Origin: Ectocarpus siliculosus
Taxonomy: Eukaryota > Sar > Phaeophyceae > Ectocarpales > Ectocarpaceae
Length of the DNA: 48,069 nt
Reading direction: 5' to 3'
Assembly: GCA_000310025.1 (NCBI GenBank)
Contig: FN649741.1
Span: 3,414,491-3,462,559, forward strand
Shown: positions 1 through 13,200 of the stretch, in pieces
How positions within the stretch are numbered: the stretch's first letter is position 1
Layout: every line of letters starts with the position of its first letter
Program-made: the position numbers and the translations under genes
Notes under the pieces: generated by a model
What the model was told of the DNA's origin: nothing
Seen by the model: the letters and a program-made list of their open reading frames with translations, nothing else
Databases searched by the model: none

Positions 1-201
1 GCTTCCCCCCCCCCCCCCCCCCCCTCCTCATCTCAAAGTATCCTCAACAACACAAGTACCCCCCCACACCTCCCTCGCCGCCCCTCCCCCGCTCCCTCTC
101 TCGCTCCTGGCTCGTCACTACTGCCGCCGTGTGCCGCTGCTGCACGTGCCACACACGTTTGCCGACGACAACAATCGCGACGCATGAACACACGGGACCA
201 G

Positions 202-3200
202 GCCGCCGTCTTCACGTGGTACGGCTGCACGATAGAGACGACCGGCTGGGTGTCGAGCATCTACGTGGCGCAGGAGACGCCCATGAAGAGCTACGTCAAC
301 ACGCACGCGCAGCTCGAGGCGCGGAGGGACAAGGCGCTGCAGGCCCTGCAGGCGGGCCGCACGAACATCACCGGGCCGAGGGTAGGGGGGCCCAACGGAA
401 CGGGAGTACACACGGAGGGGGGGAGCATGGGCAGAGGGGCGCGAGGCCCAATAGGAGCTGACCGATACACAACAGAAACCTCTTCTTTCTGAATGAATGA
501 CGCGAGGCATGACGCGCAACGGGTGTGTATGAACTCGAACCAGAAACCTGCTGATGTATGAACAGAGAAACCTTCGGCCTTGTGCGGTCGGTCGCAGGGG
601 TGGTGTTTTGCAGGGGGGGGAAGAGAAGGACAACATCAGCCAAAAAGTCTGTTGACGTTTTTCGTTTTTTTTTCACGTTCATTCGTGTATCCGGTTCTCC
701 GTGCCGCGACCCAACAAAGGTGATGGTCGTCGGAGAAGCGGACAGCGGCAAGTCCACCCTGGCAAACATCCTGGCCGCCTACGCCGTGCGGCTAGGCCGG
801 TGTCCCACCTTCGTTGACCTTGACGTGGGGCAGGGGATGATCACCGTCCCCGGGGGCATCGCCGCGGCAGCGCTCGACAGCAACTCCATGTCTGTCGAGG
901 TAAGGTCTGGCGGGAGACGGGCATCGAGTGGGGATGAATTGTCCTTCGCCGATGGCGAGCGTCAGTCGCTGCTGTTTGCTTGTTACGCGGTGTTGTTGTT
1001 GATATTGCTGTTTCTTGTTACGTGTGGTGTGTTGTGTTGATCGTGCTGCTGCTGCTGCTGCCGTAGTTGTCGGCGTTAGTTTGTTGTCGTTCCCACCACG
1101 ATGGGATGGTGGTGCAAGCGCAATCTCAACTTTGACCGCTGGCGTTGCTGCTGTTTCGTGGGGGTTTTGACGACGACAGGAAGGCTTTTCTTTGACGGCG
1201 CCGCTGGTGTTGTTCTACGGGCATACAAGCCTGCAGGAGAATCCGGAACTGTTCAAGAAGCTCGTGGTAAATTGAACGTATTCAAAGTCTCAAACACTGA
1301 AACAGATGTCACCGCGCGCTTGTGGCACCTGACATTTTCTGCGCGTCTTCTCCTGCTCTTTGCTGTTGTTAATGTTGTTCTCGTTTTTGTTGTTTTTGTT
1401 TTTTCTGTTTTTTGGCTGTGCTGTTTTGTGCTGTCGACGATGGTATCCGAGCTGGAGCGCCCCCGCCGAATTTGCCCCTCGCTCCTTCATTGTTTTCTGG
1501 CACGTAAGCCGCCCGTTGTATTATCAAATGGGTTTTGATATTTCACGGCGTTCTGTTCGTATTTTCTCTATCGTTACCGCTCTACTGCTGTAGTCAACAG
1601 AACGCGCTGGTGTCCTTTTCGTTCCTCGCGTAGAAGTACACCCTAAAAAACAACGTATCTACCTGCGCTGCCCAACTGTAACCTATCCCGGAATGTAGTA
1701 GGTGCTTGAAATTCGGAGGTCGATCGACACCCGTGCGTGTGCTGTCTTTGCGCCATGCTTTGCACGTGGTGAGCAGGGGAGAATGGCGGAATGCCTCAAG
1801 AGGAGGGTGGCGAATGACATCGACGCCAGCGCTTCAGGCGCAATCTTCAACACGTGCGGGTGAGTGCGATAAAGCAGGGACCGATGTTTTGTGTTTCGCT
1901 TTGTTTTCGGCATATATTCAACAACCGTGCCAAAAGGCCATGGAGCGCTCTGCGCTCTTTCTATTTGCGTCTTTGATGTTCGCGAAATCGGGCGAGGAGG
2001 GGGGATCGGGTGAGAGACGTCACTTGAATCGGCGTGCCTCAATCGATGCACGAAGAAGTCGTTCCTGTTGAAGTCGGCTGCCTTCAAGTTGGCCCCAGCG
2101 GGTCCCAACCCCTTTGTTGCCTCGTGGCTGGCACCACTACAGTAGTGCCGCAAGATGATACGTGGTACGTGCAAACACGGACATCGTCTTGGCCTCTCCT
2201 TGTGTCCACCTCACGTCTCGCGATGTCGAAATTCATGCACCCCCGGTAGTGGTAGCGCAGCAGCAAAGCCGTACAACAGGTTCGAAATTGACGAGGCGTG
2301 GAGGAGAGTTGTTGGCGAGGGCTTCTCAGACACGCATCGTTTCGACACTGGCAGGCCTCTTTGTTGGCGATGTGGATCAAGCTTGTAAACCCCGCTCGAC
2401 TTGGGTAGCATCTTCGGCGACTTTGTGTTGAGGATTTTTGGTAGAGCAACGTCGCGGTGGGCTTGTCGTCGAAACGAATATGTTTATATGAAAAAACGAA
2501 GGTGGGTAGAAGGGCTTGGCCTGGAGCTCCTGGCCCACGCGATCACCGTGCTGGACATCGACGTGGTCCTGGTGATGAAGCACGACCGCCTCTACGCGGA
2601 CATGGTAGCGACCCTGCCCCGCTCCGTCGCCGTCATCAACCTGCCTCGTTCGGGAGGTGTGTACCAAATACCACTGACTGTAGGATGTTGTAGAGGTTCT
2701 TCTCTTGTTGTTGTTTGTCGTTATGTTCGTTTTCGCCGCTACCGCAGGCCGTTTCTACCTTGTAGCTGTTGCTGTCGCTGCGTTTTTCATCGTGCAACAT
2801 CGGGGCAATATGTGCGCGTGCTGTGATCCCATTTTTTTTCTGGGCGCCACGTTACTCCCCTATCGACTTACCAGTGTTAGGACGCACCAAACCGCGGGGG
2901 TTCCGCAAGCGTGGCGACCGCAACATGGTACCAACAGATCGCGAGCGAGCGAGCGCGCGTGCGTGCCTCCCGCCTCCCGTCTCCTCCTCCTCACCCGTCT
3001 TTGTCTTCCCCTCTGCTCCGCTTTGCACGAGAAGGTGTTGCTTTGCGAAGCTCTCAGTACCGGCGTGCGTCGCGCGACCGGCGGTGCCGCGAGTACTTCT
3101 ACGGCGGGGGAGGCGGGGCGGCGGCGGCGGCGGCGGGAGGAGCGCCCGCGCTGTCGCCCGCGGCCCTCCACCTGGATTTCAACGACGTTAGCATCTTCCG

Positions 3201-4323
3201 GGTGGGCGGGCAGACGGTGTCGGACGCGATGTTGCCGGTGGGGCACTCGGACTCCAGCCTTGGGCCGTTACAGGTTTGTGCATGCACACGGTTTTGCGGG
3301 CATGATGTGTCTTCTGCTTGAATGCAGAGAGACATGCACCATCTTTCGCTTGCACTAGACGTCTCTGTTTTGTTTGCGTCTGAAGCCGAGCCGCTCCTAC
3401 TTTTGCGCGCTGGGGGGAGGGGGTCGTACTCATTTCGTCGCTTGCCCTTTTTTGCTCCCAAGTACCCACCCTCCCTCCCTCCCTCCGATCGTGCGTACCT
3501 TCGGCTCTCCCCACAACCCTCCATGCGCACCTTCCCTTTTGTTGTTTAGGTGAACCCGTTTTATCCCTCTTCCGACCTTCTTCACACGGTGCTGGCGGTG
3601 TGCCACCCGGTGCTGCGTCAGGATGGAACCATGCTGGGTGGCGCGTCGGGTCTTGAGGGGGACCGAGATTCGGCGGAGGCAGCGCAGGTGAATGAGGCGG
3701 CCGCGCATGGGGGCCTGCGCTTGGGCGGCAACGCCTCTCGTCGTTGTTGTGGCTGTCGTCGTTGTCAATGCATTTGGTCCAAACCTGTATCCCGACTTCT
3801 TTGCTTCTGCGCGAGGGATGTATGCGAAGAGTATCCCGCGAAAGAAACGTTGCCGTTGACCTCTTTCGCGTCCCGAGAGGTTGGGATAAGATCCCGGATC
3901 ACTTGTCCTACAAATTTCTGCTGCTTTGCGCTTTCAAGGCGCATTTGTTCGTGGGTATATACTGTATGCCGTGGGTCCACGGTGTAGGTTGTGCGCTGCG
4001 GCTGCTGCTACGTTTTTTGCCCGTCTGCTTTGACAATACAGATATTTTTTGATGTTGTATCTCCACGGATGTCGATATTCCAAACACGGGCACACGATTC
4101 GCTTCATGAACCAAGAAAAAGCTCAACAGAAACGTGGTGTACTGAAACACTCACGGCAACGCCCACAACGCGCGCGCAGGAGCTGCTGAATTCCAATGCG
4201 GCCGGTTTTGTGTACGTGACGGAGGTGGACATGGACAAAAGAAGGCTGGCCGTCCTTAGCCCCTGCCCCGGGTCCCTGCCCAGCAGATTCCTCATAGCGG
4301 GGACGGTCAAGTGGCAGGAGTGA
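202..4323 (+). CDS. CLP1: CLP1: polyribonucleotide 5'-hydroxyl-kinase / pre-mRNA cleavage complex II subunit (5' end off window)
   Basis: CLP1 phosphorylates RNA 5'-hydroxyl ends and is a nuclear subunit of the mRNA 3'-end cleavage machinery (and of the tRNA splicing complex in animals). Proposed exons: 202-381, 720-899, 1180-1266, 1777-1859, 2502-2656, 2881-2927, 3058-3273, 3550-3687, 4180-4323. Phases agree at every junction. Visible family marks, in order: AVFTWYGC in the N-terminal domain; the P-loop GEADSGKST (about 720-770) preceded by [28 protein letters not shown], whose Gly codon is split by an intron; LPRSGG; the lid segment [15 protein letters not shown]; and the C-terminal domain [21 protein letters not shown] ending in VKWQE-stop. 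The order and spacing match animal and plant CLP1. About 60 N-terminal residues are missing at the left edge, so the first visible exon probably opens at an acceptor (CAG at 199-201) rather than at the ATG at 184. Exon 2881-2927 is the weakest call because it adds about 8 residues over the family. A Gly/Ala run follows REYFYG. Confidence 0.93.
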
Positions 4324-6237
4324 CCCACCCTCGTGTGTTGATTTAATCATGATTTTGACTTGTGTGTGTGTGGGTGTGTGTGTGCATTTTTGCATCAAGA
4401 CAACCCCCGATGGTGTGGTAGCTTTTACAGTTTCGGGTTGGGAGGTGACGATGCTGTTGTGTCTCGGTGTGGTCGCGTTCCCCGCAGCCGAACGCTACTA
4501 GAATGGCGGTGGTGGACTGGCGAGAATGAAAGACCATGACCTTGTTGGCGTGGTTTTGGTTGGGTTTCGGTTGGTTTGGTGCCGTTGTCCAGGTTTTAGT
4601 CAGAAAATGTTGACAGCGCTTAAGGATTGCGGCACCTCTGTGGAGAACATGAGCGTGTCGTTTAGGCTCCTTGTGATGTGTCGCGCTATGGCAGACGGGG
4701 TATCCAAAATGTGGACAGTACAATGAGAAGAGGAGAGAGCATTTGGGTCATTCGCCCTGGCCGCACGAGCGTTTTTTTAAAACTGTCGCACGACCGCCTA
4801 CGCACGTGAGATTTTGGGCGTGCTATAGTTACGATAACAAATACATCTGGCTTGAACCAGTGTCATGGAGCCGACACCTGTCGCAATAGACCCGTCTAGT
4901 TGTCAGGGAGGAACGAGACTCTGCCGTGAGTAGGATACAACGTAGTGAACTGTTGCGTGCGCTTGCGTTCCTGTGTTGTTGTTTTGGTAACCGGGATAGG
5001 TGAGGGTTGCTTCACTCTCTATGCTGTATCTTGTTTCCGTTGTTTTAGATCCAGACGAAGCCGGGATTTTGTTCTGGTTTGTCTCTGGTCTTAAGTGTCT
5101 GGTTCGTTTCGGATCCAGACGAAGCCGGGATTTTGTTCTGGTTTGCCTTGCCTGTACCTCTGGTCTTAAGTGCCTGGTTCGTTGCGGATCCAGACGAAGC
5201 CGGGGTTTTGTTCTGGTTTGCCTTGCCTATGTCTCTGGTCTTAAGTGTCTGGTTCGTTCGTTCTTGGCTTGTGAACGGCGCCGTTTGCCACTGCAGTACT
5301 GCCAACACAACCTACATGCTTATACTTCTTCGCCATTTTTCACCTATTTGCTGCGAAATCGGCACCCTGTAGCTCGTATGTCTCGCCCGAAGCTGTACTC
5401 TGTTAGGAGGTTACACCGCTCGTGTCTCCCAGAACTAAGAGCTGAACGGAATCACATGGAGTGAATTACTTCTTGAGACTCTTCTCGAGATTGGATGAGA
5501 AAATGACGAATGAATGTGGTCGGCCCCATTTTGTAATTCTGTTCCTGGTTCTCGAGTACACAAATACATGGAGAATAAGGATGCGACGCAAATGACGAAC
5601 GACTACCGTTCAGCCTCGTACTTGATGGCCGACATCCAAGTGGGTTCGAGCTGTTTCCAGCATTTCATTTTTGCACTGATTCCGGCAGCCTCACTCGCGC
5701 GACAGGTGAAAATGTGTCACACCGTTGGTCGAAAAATTCACTTCTCGGTACTTGGAGGATTCATGGTGTGATTGAATAAAGATCTTCCATGTTCCATGTT
5801 CCCTTATCAAATTTTAACCCTGTGGGAGATGGTCGAGGCCTAAGACGAGCTCTCTTCCACCATTGGTTGCCAACGAAAACACACTCCAGCGGTATCCTTT
5901 GCGTACGACTTCACTCTTCCGACCCTTCTGCACAGCTGACAAAATCCGTCTACACTACAACGCGGGTGTAAAGGCGCGTTACTGTATCACTTGCATGCAC
6001 TTACCGATAAGAAGGCCAGGCATCCGACCTCGGACATTTGCAGGGTAAACGTTTGAACCAGATGCCGTACTGGGTACTGAGGATAGCCCGTTCCTGTTGT
6101 TTGTGCCATATGACGAGGACAACGAGAACGCCAATTTTCATTTTTCTGAACTGAGGGGATAATATTCACTACACACCAACGCCAGCAAGCGCCTGTGGCC
6201 AACCCTGTAGCTCACCGCAGCGGCAAATAGCAACAGC
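4324..6237. other. intergenic, CLP1 to PDZ-protein gene
   Basis: No open frame here shows codon bias, domain similarity or good splice context. It holds a (GT)n tract near 4360-4384 and the tandem repeat at 5048-5260. The stretch must contain the CLP1 3' UTR and the promoter of the next gene, but I see no clear TATA box or AATAAA signal. Confidence 0.6.
5048..5260. repeat. tandem repeat, three units of about 64-75 bp
   Basis: Units start at 5048, 5112 and 5187, each with GATCCAGACGAAGCCGGG, and run through TTTTGTTCTGGTTTG to CTTAAGTG.CTGGTTCGTT. Units 2 and 3 carry an extra CCTTGCCT-type insert of about 11 bp that unit 1 lacks. Both strands stay open across the units, so the long frames there are repeat-driven rather than genes. 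Confidence 0.9.
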
Positions 6238-9200
6238 ATGCCACGTATCTTCTTGCCGACGGTGACTCCCAAGAACAATGCCCTGCTGTCGGGCAGTACG
6301 CAACAACAGCAGAGCGCAGATTTCGACCTGTCCGAAAGCGACCAAGACAGCACCACGGAAGATGAAGATAGCCCAAACTTGCTCCACTGCACGAGCGCGG
6401 GGGCACAGCACCCGGCAGTCCTCCCCCAGCAGAAGGAGGAGTCAGAGGGCGGTCGTAGTAGCACGGCATGCGGACGCAGCAGGACGGAAGATGGACCCCT
6501 CGAAGAACCTGCAAGCAAGCGTTCAAAGCAACACGGCCACGGCAATAGCTACAGCAGCGGTAGCAGAGGACATGAGAGCGCTCTTCCCACCGAAGCTGTT
6601 CACTCGACGCCGGGCAGGGTGACCTCTCCAGCACGCTCTACGTCTGCCGTTGGTGTTTCATCTTCCAAATCGAGAGGCATATCCCAAAGAGTGGCAGAGA
6701 ATCACAACCGTTTCACTAGCGCAACACCAACGGCAAACACGGCGGCGGCGGTGACGAGGGGGGAAGAGAACAGCGTCATCGGCCGCCGCGACGCTCTGGC
6801 GTCGGGTCTAGCGACCAACAACCAAAGGCAGGAGGATGAACGACAAAAAGAAGAAGAAGAAGAAGAAGAAGAAGAAGAAGAAGAAGAAGAAGAAGAAGAA
6901 GAAGAAGAGGACAAGACGTTCTCCGTGGTTTTCATGACGCAGTCGTTGGGAATCACCCTCGCCGCGTCCGACGACGGCGACAAGTCCCTCGTCGTCTGCT
7001 ACAAGGAGGACACCACAAGCCCGTCAACAGCAGAAGCCACCTCCACCATACGCATCGGAGACCGCCTGGTGAGCGTGGGCGGCACGAGCACGGCCGGTTT
7101 CGGCGTGAACCGTGTCGAGAGATTGATCGTCCGGGGGCTGCGTCCTCTGGAGGTGGTTTTCCGGCGGCCGCGGCGGCATGGGCCCTCCGCTTCGATTGCA
7201 GCGGCAGGGACGGCCGCAGCAGGAGGAACATCATCCTCGACTCGGCAAGCACCAGCGGGCCGGAGACCGAAGCAGCCGCCTCTCGGAGGGTTGGAGCAGC
7301 AATCACGGGACTGCCTGCTGGACATGATTAGCGGCATCGCTACCCAAGAGAGCTCTCTCCTCCTCGAGTCACAGCCGCAGTGGCCCCAACAGCAGCAGCA
7401 GCAGCAGCAGCAGGAGCAGATCCAGCAGATCGGGATGGTTGCCAATGGCAGTTCACCTTCTCGGACATGGGGTGGCAAACAACGAGTGGACGACAGCATC
7501 GCATCACACCCCTCAGCACCTCTGTCGCTGGTGTCTTCACTCCGAGGGGAATCGGTTGCTGGCGTTACTACCACTGCTGCTGCTGCGGCTGATGATGCAG
7601 CATCGACACCGAGCAGGAAAGGAGTTAGCAACCGCCGCCGTCAACACCAGCAGCCGACCCCGGCGGCAGAGGACGGGCACTCTTCCCCTGCCTTTTCCAC
7701 CTCGTCATCCGCGACGGAAGTAGACATGGCATGGTGTAGCACACCAGTCACGGAAAAAAGAAAAACTGCAGCAGTCACAGCACTAACAACCCCCCCACCT
7801 GGTCCTCGCCCCGGGCAGGCAGGATTGGCAACAACAGCAGGAACGGCGGCGGCTGCAGCGACGGCTCTCGCGCAAGGTCCGTCACCCGCGTGCGGCGGAG
7901 TTTCTGCATGCAAAGACGATGACCGCGGCGGCACCGGCGGCGGCAACGGTGTCACCGCAGCCGAAGAAGAGTTGAACACCAAGCAGCCAAAGAGCAAGAA
8001 GAAGAAGAAGAAGACCAAGAAGACGAAGGCACCTACTGCCGCTACGCCTTCGACGCATCAGAGCGGAACGAAGCTTGTCACGAGCTCCATCAACAACGAC
8101 GACATTTCGGCCATGCCTCGTCCTTCCGTTTCCACCGCGGCCGGCAACGGCATCGGTGGCGACGGCGGCGGCGGCGGCGGCGACGGCGGCGGCGGCAGCA
8201 ACAGCGGCCGAGGCGCCGGTAAGCAGGCGAGCTTCGCGCCTCCATCGGCAGCCGTAGTAGTGCCGACCGCCAGTGAGGTCACCCGTATCCTCGCCAAGCT
8301 AGGGCCGAAGGGCGCGTCCGAGCTCGCGCTGTACAAAAACCTCACGTTCGACGAGCTGGTGAAAGTGTGTCGGTACACCGGGGTCATGGACCTCTCGAAA
8401 CGCCTCCCGAAGGCGACGATGGCGGAGCGCCTGAGCTCTCTGTGCTCGGAGCGAGGGGCGCTGGCCGTCGAGTTGCGGAACGCGGGAAGAGCTAGCGGAG
8501 GGAAGGCTGAAGGCGAAAGAGGAATCGGAGGAGCGAGGGGTGGCAAGGGGCAAGCGGCATCGCGAGGAGATGACCGCTCGCTTCAGGGTCCCCCTACCTC
8601 GCCAATCCGGGCCACCGAGGCAGCAGCAGCAGCAGCAGCGGAGACAACTGCTCCTGTGCAACAGCGAGGGCGTCCTCCTCGTCCTGGCAGCCTTACGCGG
8701 ACGCCTGGTCCCGCAGGCTGTTTCGGGGAAGCATCTCGGCAACAGCCGCCGCCGCCGCCTGGGAGCTGGAATACTCCAGCGGTGGCAGCTCCCCACCAGG
8801 CTTCTTTGTTCCGGCTGGGTGGTGACACCGGCGACCCGGGCGACGACCAGGGGTGCTGGGCTGACTGGGACTACCCCGACAACGCCGGTGCTCGCCTCGA
8901 TAGGGGCGGCGGGAGGGGGGGGGCGGGAGTGGGCGGGAGGGATCGCCGCCGTGGGGGGCGGAGCGCGGACGATGACGGCGATGACGACGAGGAGGCTGCG
9001 TGGTGGTCTCGGGGGCCCGACCATCGCGACTGGTCTCCGTGCTCCTCTCCGACCGCCGCCGCCGCCGCCGCGCCTGCGCCATCGTCGTCGGTGCTGGCCG
9101 GAGGAGGAGGCAGAGGTGGTGGGGGCGGGGAGGACGGACGGGAAGCAGGTGCTGCGCTGTTTCGTCGCAACCCTCTCCTACCCGCTGCTTCTTTCTTCTC

Positions 9201-9856
9201 TCCTTCGTTTGCTTCCTCTTCGCCGGTCGGCGCCCTTGCCGCTTCTGCGGATGGGCAGCACCAACAGAATCAAAGAGGGAGCACGATGTCGCCGCTGTCG
9301 AGCGGGATGTTGTCCGGAGCGGGCCTGGGGTTCACCGCGCTGCCCAGGTGGATCCTGCGGTCCGTGCGAACGATTGGAACGCAGGTGGGTTGCTGTTGTT
9401 GCTCCTGCAAGCGTAACGCGTGGGTCGCGTCTTCATGTCTGGGCGAGACCCTGTGCGTGATTATGCTTCCCTGCCATGCAAGCACGCATGGTTGTGCTTC
9501 GGTGCTTTAGCGATGAATGTGGCGGACTAGGGACGAGGGTGGCAGGACGGAAAGACTACCAGGCCTTTCGGTTGGCATGTCTAGGTGGCGAGGCGCGTCT
9601 ACAGAGAGAAGAGTTCCACCGTAACATGAAATGTGCACAGCATCGTGGCGTCCGTGGGTTCTCCTCTTCTTGTTGCTATCTCCGCCGAGAAAAGCACTCA
9701 GGCTCTTAACCGGCCAGAGGAGTCCCTTCAAGTTCCGATGTTGTCGACATTTTCGAGAAAAATGTAGCGAAGAGACCGGAAATCTTGAGTGTTGGCACGG
9801 AAACAAATAGAAAAACTGCGGGCACCTTTTTTTTGCTCTCCCACCTGCCGGCACCT

Positions 9857-9901
<45 letters not shown>

Positions 9902-10245
9902 GACAACATACGCGCGCACTATCCCCAGGCAATCGATCGAGGCAACCTATAATTCCAATCTGCCGCTACGGGGTCGCGGTCTTGAGCAAGGCAGCCGCTC
10001 CCTCCATCACCTAATTTTTGGCAACTTGTCTTCTCTCAACGGGTGATTGGACACTCTTTGTAAATACATATATGCGGGGATGCGTTGGTAAACGAACGTA
10101 CTGTGAGGCCATGACCACACACCGGCAATGTATGTCTCTCAAGACGCCCCCCACCCACCCTCTCTGTCTTGCCTCTCGCCGTTGGGCTCGTCCCTCTTCG
10201 CCGGGGTGACGGACCGTCCATGTCTTGCAGACGCCTCGCAGGTGA
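6238..10245 (+). CDS. large low-complexity protein with a PDZ-like domain
   Basis: The main exon runs 6238-9384 (1049 codons) and ends in a CAG|GTGGGT donor. Reading on without splicing reaches a stop at 9508-9510. I prefer splicing to a strong acceptor (CATGTCTTGCAG, ending 10230), which adds four codons and a stop at 10245, but this is inference. The start ATG follows an open GC-rich leader. Layout: acidic and Ser-rich N-terminus; pure poly-Glu (residues about 204-224); a PDZ-like domain at about 226-312, with VVFMTQSLGITL as the carboxylate-binding strand and loop, IRIGDRLVSVGG as the usual GD.L..V.G motif, and LRPLEVVFRRP as the last strand; a poly-Gln patch near 382; a Lys-rich run KKKKKKTKKTK near 586; Gly-rich linkers; and a compact helical segment at about 678-755 (starting SEVTRILAKLGPKGASELAL) that I do not recognise. 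The rest is Pro/Ala/Gly disorder. PDZ modules bind C-terminal peptides, so a scaffold role is possible but unproven. Confidence 0.72.
6848..6907 (+). repeat. (GAA)n microsatellite encoding poly-Glu
   Basis: An almost uninterrupted GAA trinucleotide run lies inside the PDZ-protein exon just before the domain. Because the codon is pure, its length is likely to vary between strains. Confidence 0.95.
9861..9898. repeat. (CT)n microsatellite
   Basis: Uninterrupted TC dinucleotide repeat in the proposed last intron (or 3' region) of the PDZ-protein gene. Confidence 0.95.
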
Positions 10246-13200
10246 TCACGGAAGCGACAGGGCGCGATAGCTATGGCGTAGTTTGGGTTTGTGGTTTCGG
10301 AATCCTGTAGTAGTCTAGAGACCCGCTTCAATACCGTATCGTCGCGAACGATATCGGTGGCGGCAGGAGAGCCGAGTAGCGTCGACGATGTGGGCGGGAG
10401 AGGAAGGCTTAGGAACGGTTTTCACCCGTGCCAGCCACGAGCGATGCACTGAGAGGGGGGGAGAGAGAGAGAGAGAAGGGGGGGAGGGGGGATGCGTGCT
10501 TGATGCGCGATTTGATGGATCAGCCTCTGCGTTGCCTCCGGAGCAAACCGTACTCGAACGGTTGGTCGGGTTCTTCTCTGCCCCCCATATAGCTTTCGTT
10601 CGTACGGTGGACGCTGGACTTTTGGTTGGAATCTGGCTAGAAATCAACGGTTCTCGGGCGTGGCGCGGCGAGGCGGGTGGGAATGGGGCCTAGGCGGTGT
10701 AAGAGCACACGTGGTGGGCTTTCGGCGGCAGCAGTAGTCATCCCGGGGGGTGAATCGTGCTTCGACGCGCGCGGCGCCCGTCTCAATTCGAAGCCCCCTC
10801 TCACACTGCGATAGAAATGAGTAGCTTTTGTAGGCTACGGAAAATACACGCAACTGTTACAGGTTTCATTGGTTCATTGGTTCGTTGCTGTCCAAAGAAC
10901 AAGCACGAAAGCTGCATATTTCCAGCTGTTGTCTCCGCACCGCACTATTTCCCTGCCGTCAATGTTGTGTGTTCAACACAAGGGCGGGGGACTGACGGCC
11001 GGTCAGGCCGGGGAGCGTTTGTCCTACTATGCCGCCATTTCCAACCATACCCCCTGCTTCCGCGTTCGTGAACACCGGCAAGCCGATTCCATTCACCACC
11101 AAGATATGCGGCGAGAGTCTTTTTACGCAGCCTTTGCCTTTCGGTATTCGTGCCTGTGATGAAAACACATGAGCCTTTATATTACGAAAGAGAGGAAACA
11201 CACACAAAACACACCGGCGCTCTCGTCGCGAGGAGCAACCAACCGTTCGCGCGGTTGCCAAGGAGCCTCAGCCATCATCGACCCGTATCTGAAGCACGTC
11301 ACATGGTTCGTTGCGAGCAAATTACGCCTGTTCCTCGCACACAACCAACCAAAGGTTCCGCCAGTCTCCCCCCCCCCCCCTGCGCCCACGGACCCAAACC
11401 CTACTTCACCAACAAAAACAGCGTCAATAACCACGCTTTATCGTACCGACGGCTCCGAAATTCACCAGTGTGTACCAACCAACGCGAGTGGCATTCCCTC
11501 TGTGTGCAACGCAAAGCGAACCCATACCGAGGAGAACTTTATCCCGGCGACACTTGTCAAAATAGTCTTGGGTATTTTGCCGGGCTGAGGGAAGCCGAAA
11601 AACAACGATCACCCAGGTGTACTCGAACGAACAAAGGACGCAAGTATGGAGAGGCGACGACGGCGATCCCCCGTCTCCTCATCTCCCCCGCGGCAACGTC
11701 TACTCGTTTTCAAACCTCGCCTAAGGGAGAGTATCCATCAGCAACGCAACAGCACTAGAGATCCGCCCGTCGTCCACGCTGGGAACCAAATGTTGGCATC
11801 TATGTACAAACCTGGACGCTGAAATTCGTCAAAACACACACGACGTTGGGGGCACTGGAGGTTATTTATTATCCCAACACCGCCAAAAAATATACTCCAG
11901 CAATAGCAAACCTTGGGCTGTTCGCCTCTATGGGAGCCGTCGACACACAAGGGTAACGAAAGGGGGGGGAGGACGGTCGCGACACGGATCGGCGACCGGA
12001 CCGGACCGACGAGCTCGAGCCCGTTTCACGCACGCACATGCCACTACTATACTATATACAAAGCAGATATTCTTGCGAACGCAGGCCACATGCACATGCG
12101 CACTCGCTTGCAGCAGCAGCCGTGGGACGCTTAACGGCATAAAAACAAGCCCCACGACGGCACACCGCCGTACACCAGGCTTACACACAGCGGGAGGAAC
12201 CATCGATTCGCTCTCTCACTCACTCTCTGCTTGTGCTCTCTTCTACTCAGTGAAATCTCCGACAAACCAAGGCAGAAGAACAAAAAACAAGTAGCTCTGC
12301 GACCACCAACACATCACTGCTCGCATCATGTCGGATTTCACCCCCCCCCCCCCCNNNNNNNNNNNNNNNNNNNNNNNNNNNNNNNNNNNNNNNNNNNNNN
12401 NNNNNNNNNNNNNNNNNNNNNNNNNNNNNNNNNNNNNNNNNNNNNNNNNNNNNNCCCCCCCCCCCCCCCCATCCAACCTGAGCACCGTTGAACCAGTCGT
12501 GCACGGTGCAACAACCATGGGTCGAACGAGAAAAAACTGGTCCTGTGTACCCCCTCCCACCCAACCACAGCTCCTCAACCGCAGAATCGAGAGACTCGCC
12601 GCCTATAGATCTTCGCAGTCCCGCATAAAAAAGCACATTCATCGTTAAGATACTATAATAGCATTGTCTTTGACATCGCGTGGGTGTGAGATACGTGTTG
12701 TCACAATTCCGTCTGCACTCGAAGGAAAGAAAAGCAAGACGTCGTACGGGAACACCCCACCCACGATGACAGAAATCACTACGCGTTTGTTCCCCTAAAA
12801 GGCCCACTCCCAGCTCGTGCCCAGCCACATCACCAGAACATGCCTACCAACGCCACAAGAACAACTTACCAAACCCACGCGCAAAACAAACTAAGGGTTC
12901 ACCACGAGCACTCTTTAGGCACCTAATTTACCGGACAATTCACATTGACACACAAACGCAATAAAAGCCAGAACACAAAAGAAAACGACAGACCATCAGC
13001 ACGACGAGGCGGCACGCGGCCACCTTTTTCGCTCGCTTTCGCTCGCCGGCTGCGATCAGGCTCTCAACAACTGCTGGGCGACCCTCCGTCTGCTTTGCTG
13101 AAAATCGCGGATCGATGTGGACGCTTGGCGAGTGCCGCACCGTCCGTGGCTTAACCAAGGGTACCAACGCGCCAAGCACTAGCACCACGAAACCACACGG

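Noticed and set aside
5000-5464. 154-residue frame with repeated FVLVCLA-type units
   Set aside because: It is a reading of the 64-75-bp tandem repeat. The unit lengths are not all multiples of three, so it is not a designed protein repeat.
8540-9460. 306-residue frame overlapping the PDZ-protein exon on the same strand
   Set aside because: Out-of-frame shadow in a GC-rich low-complexity part. The main frame stays open throughout and carries the domain.
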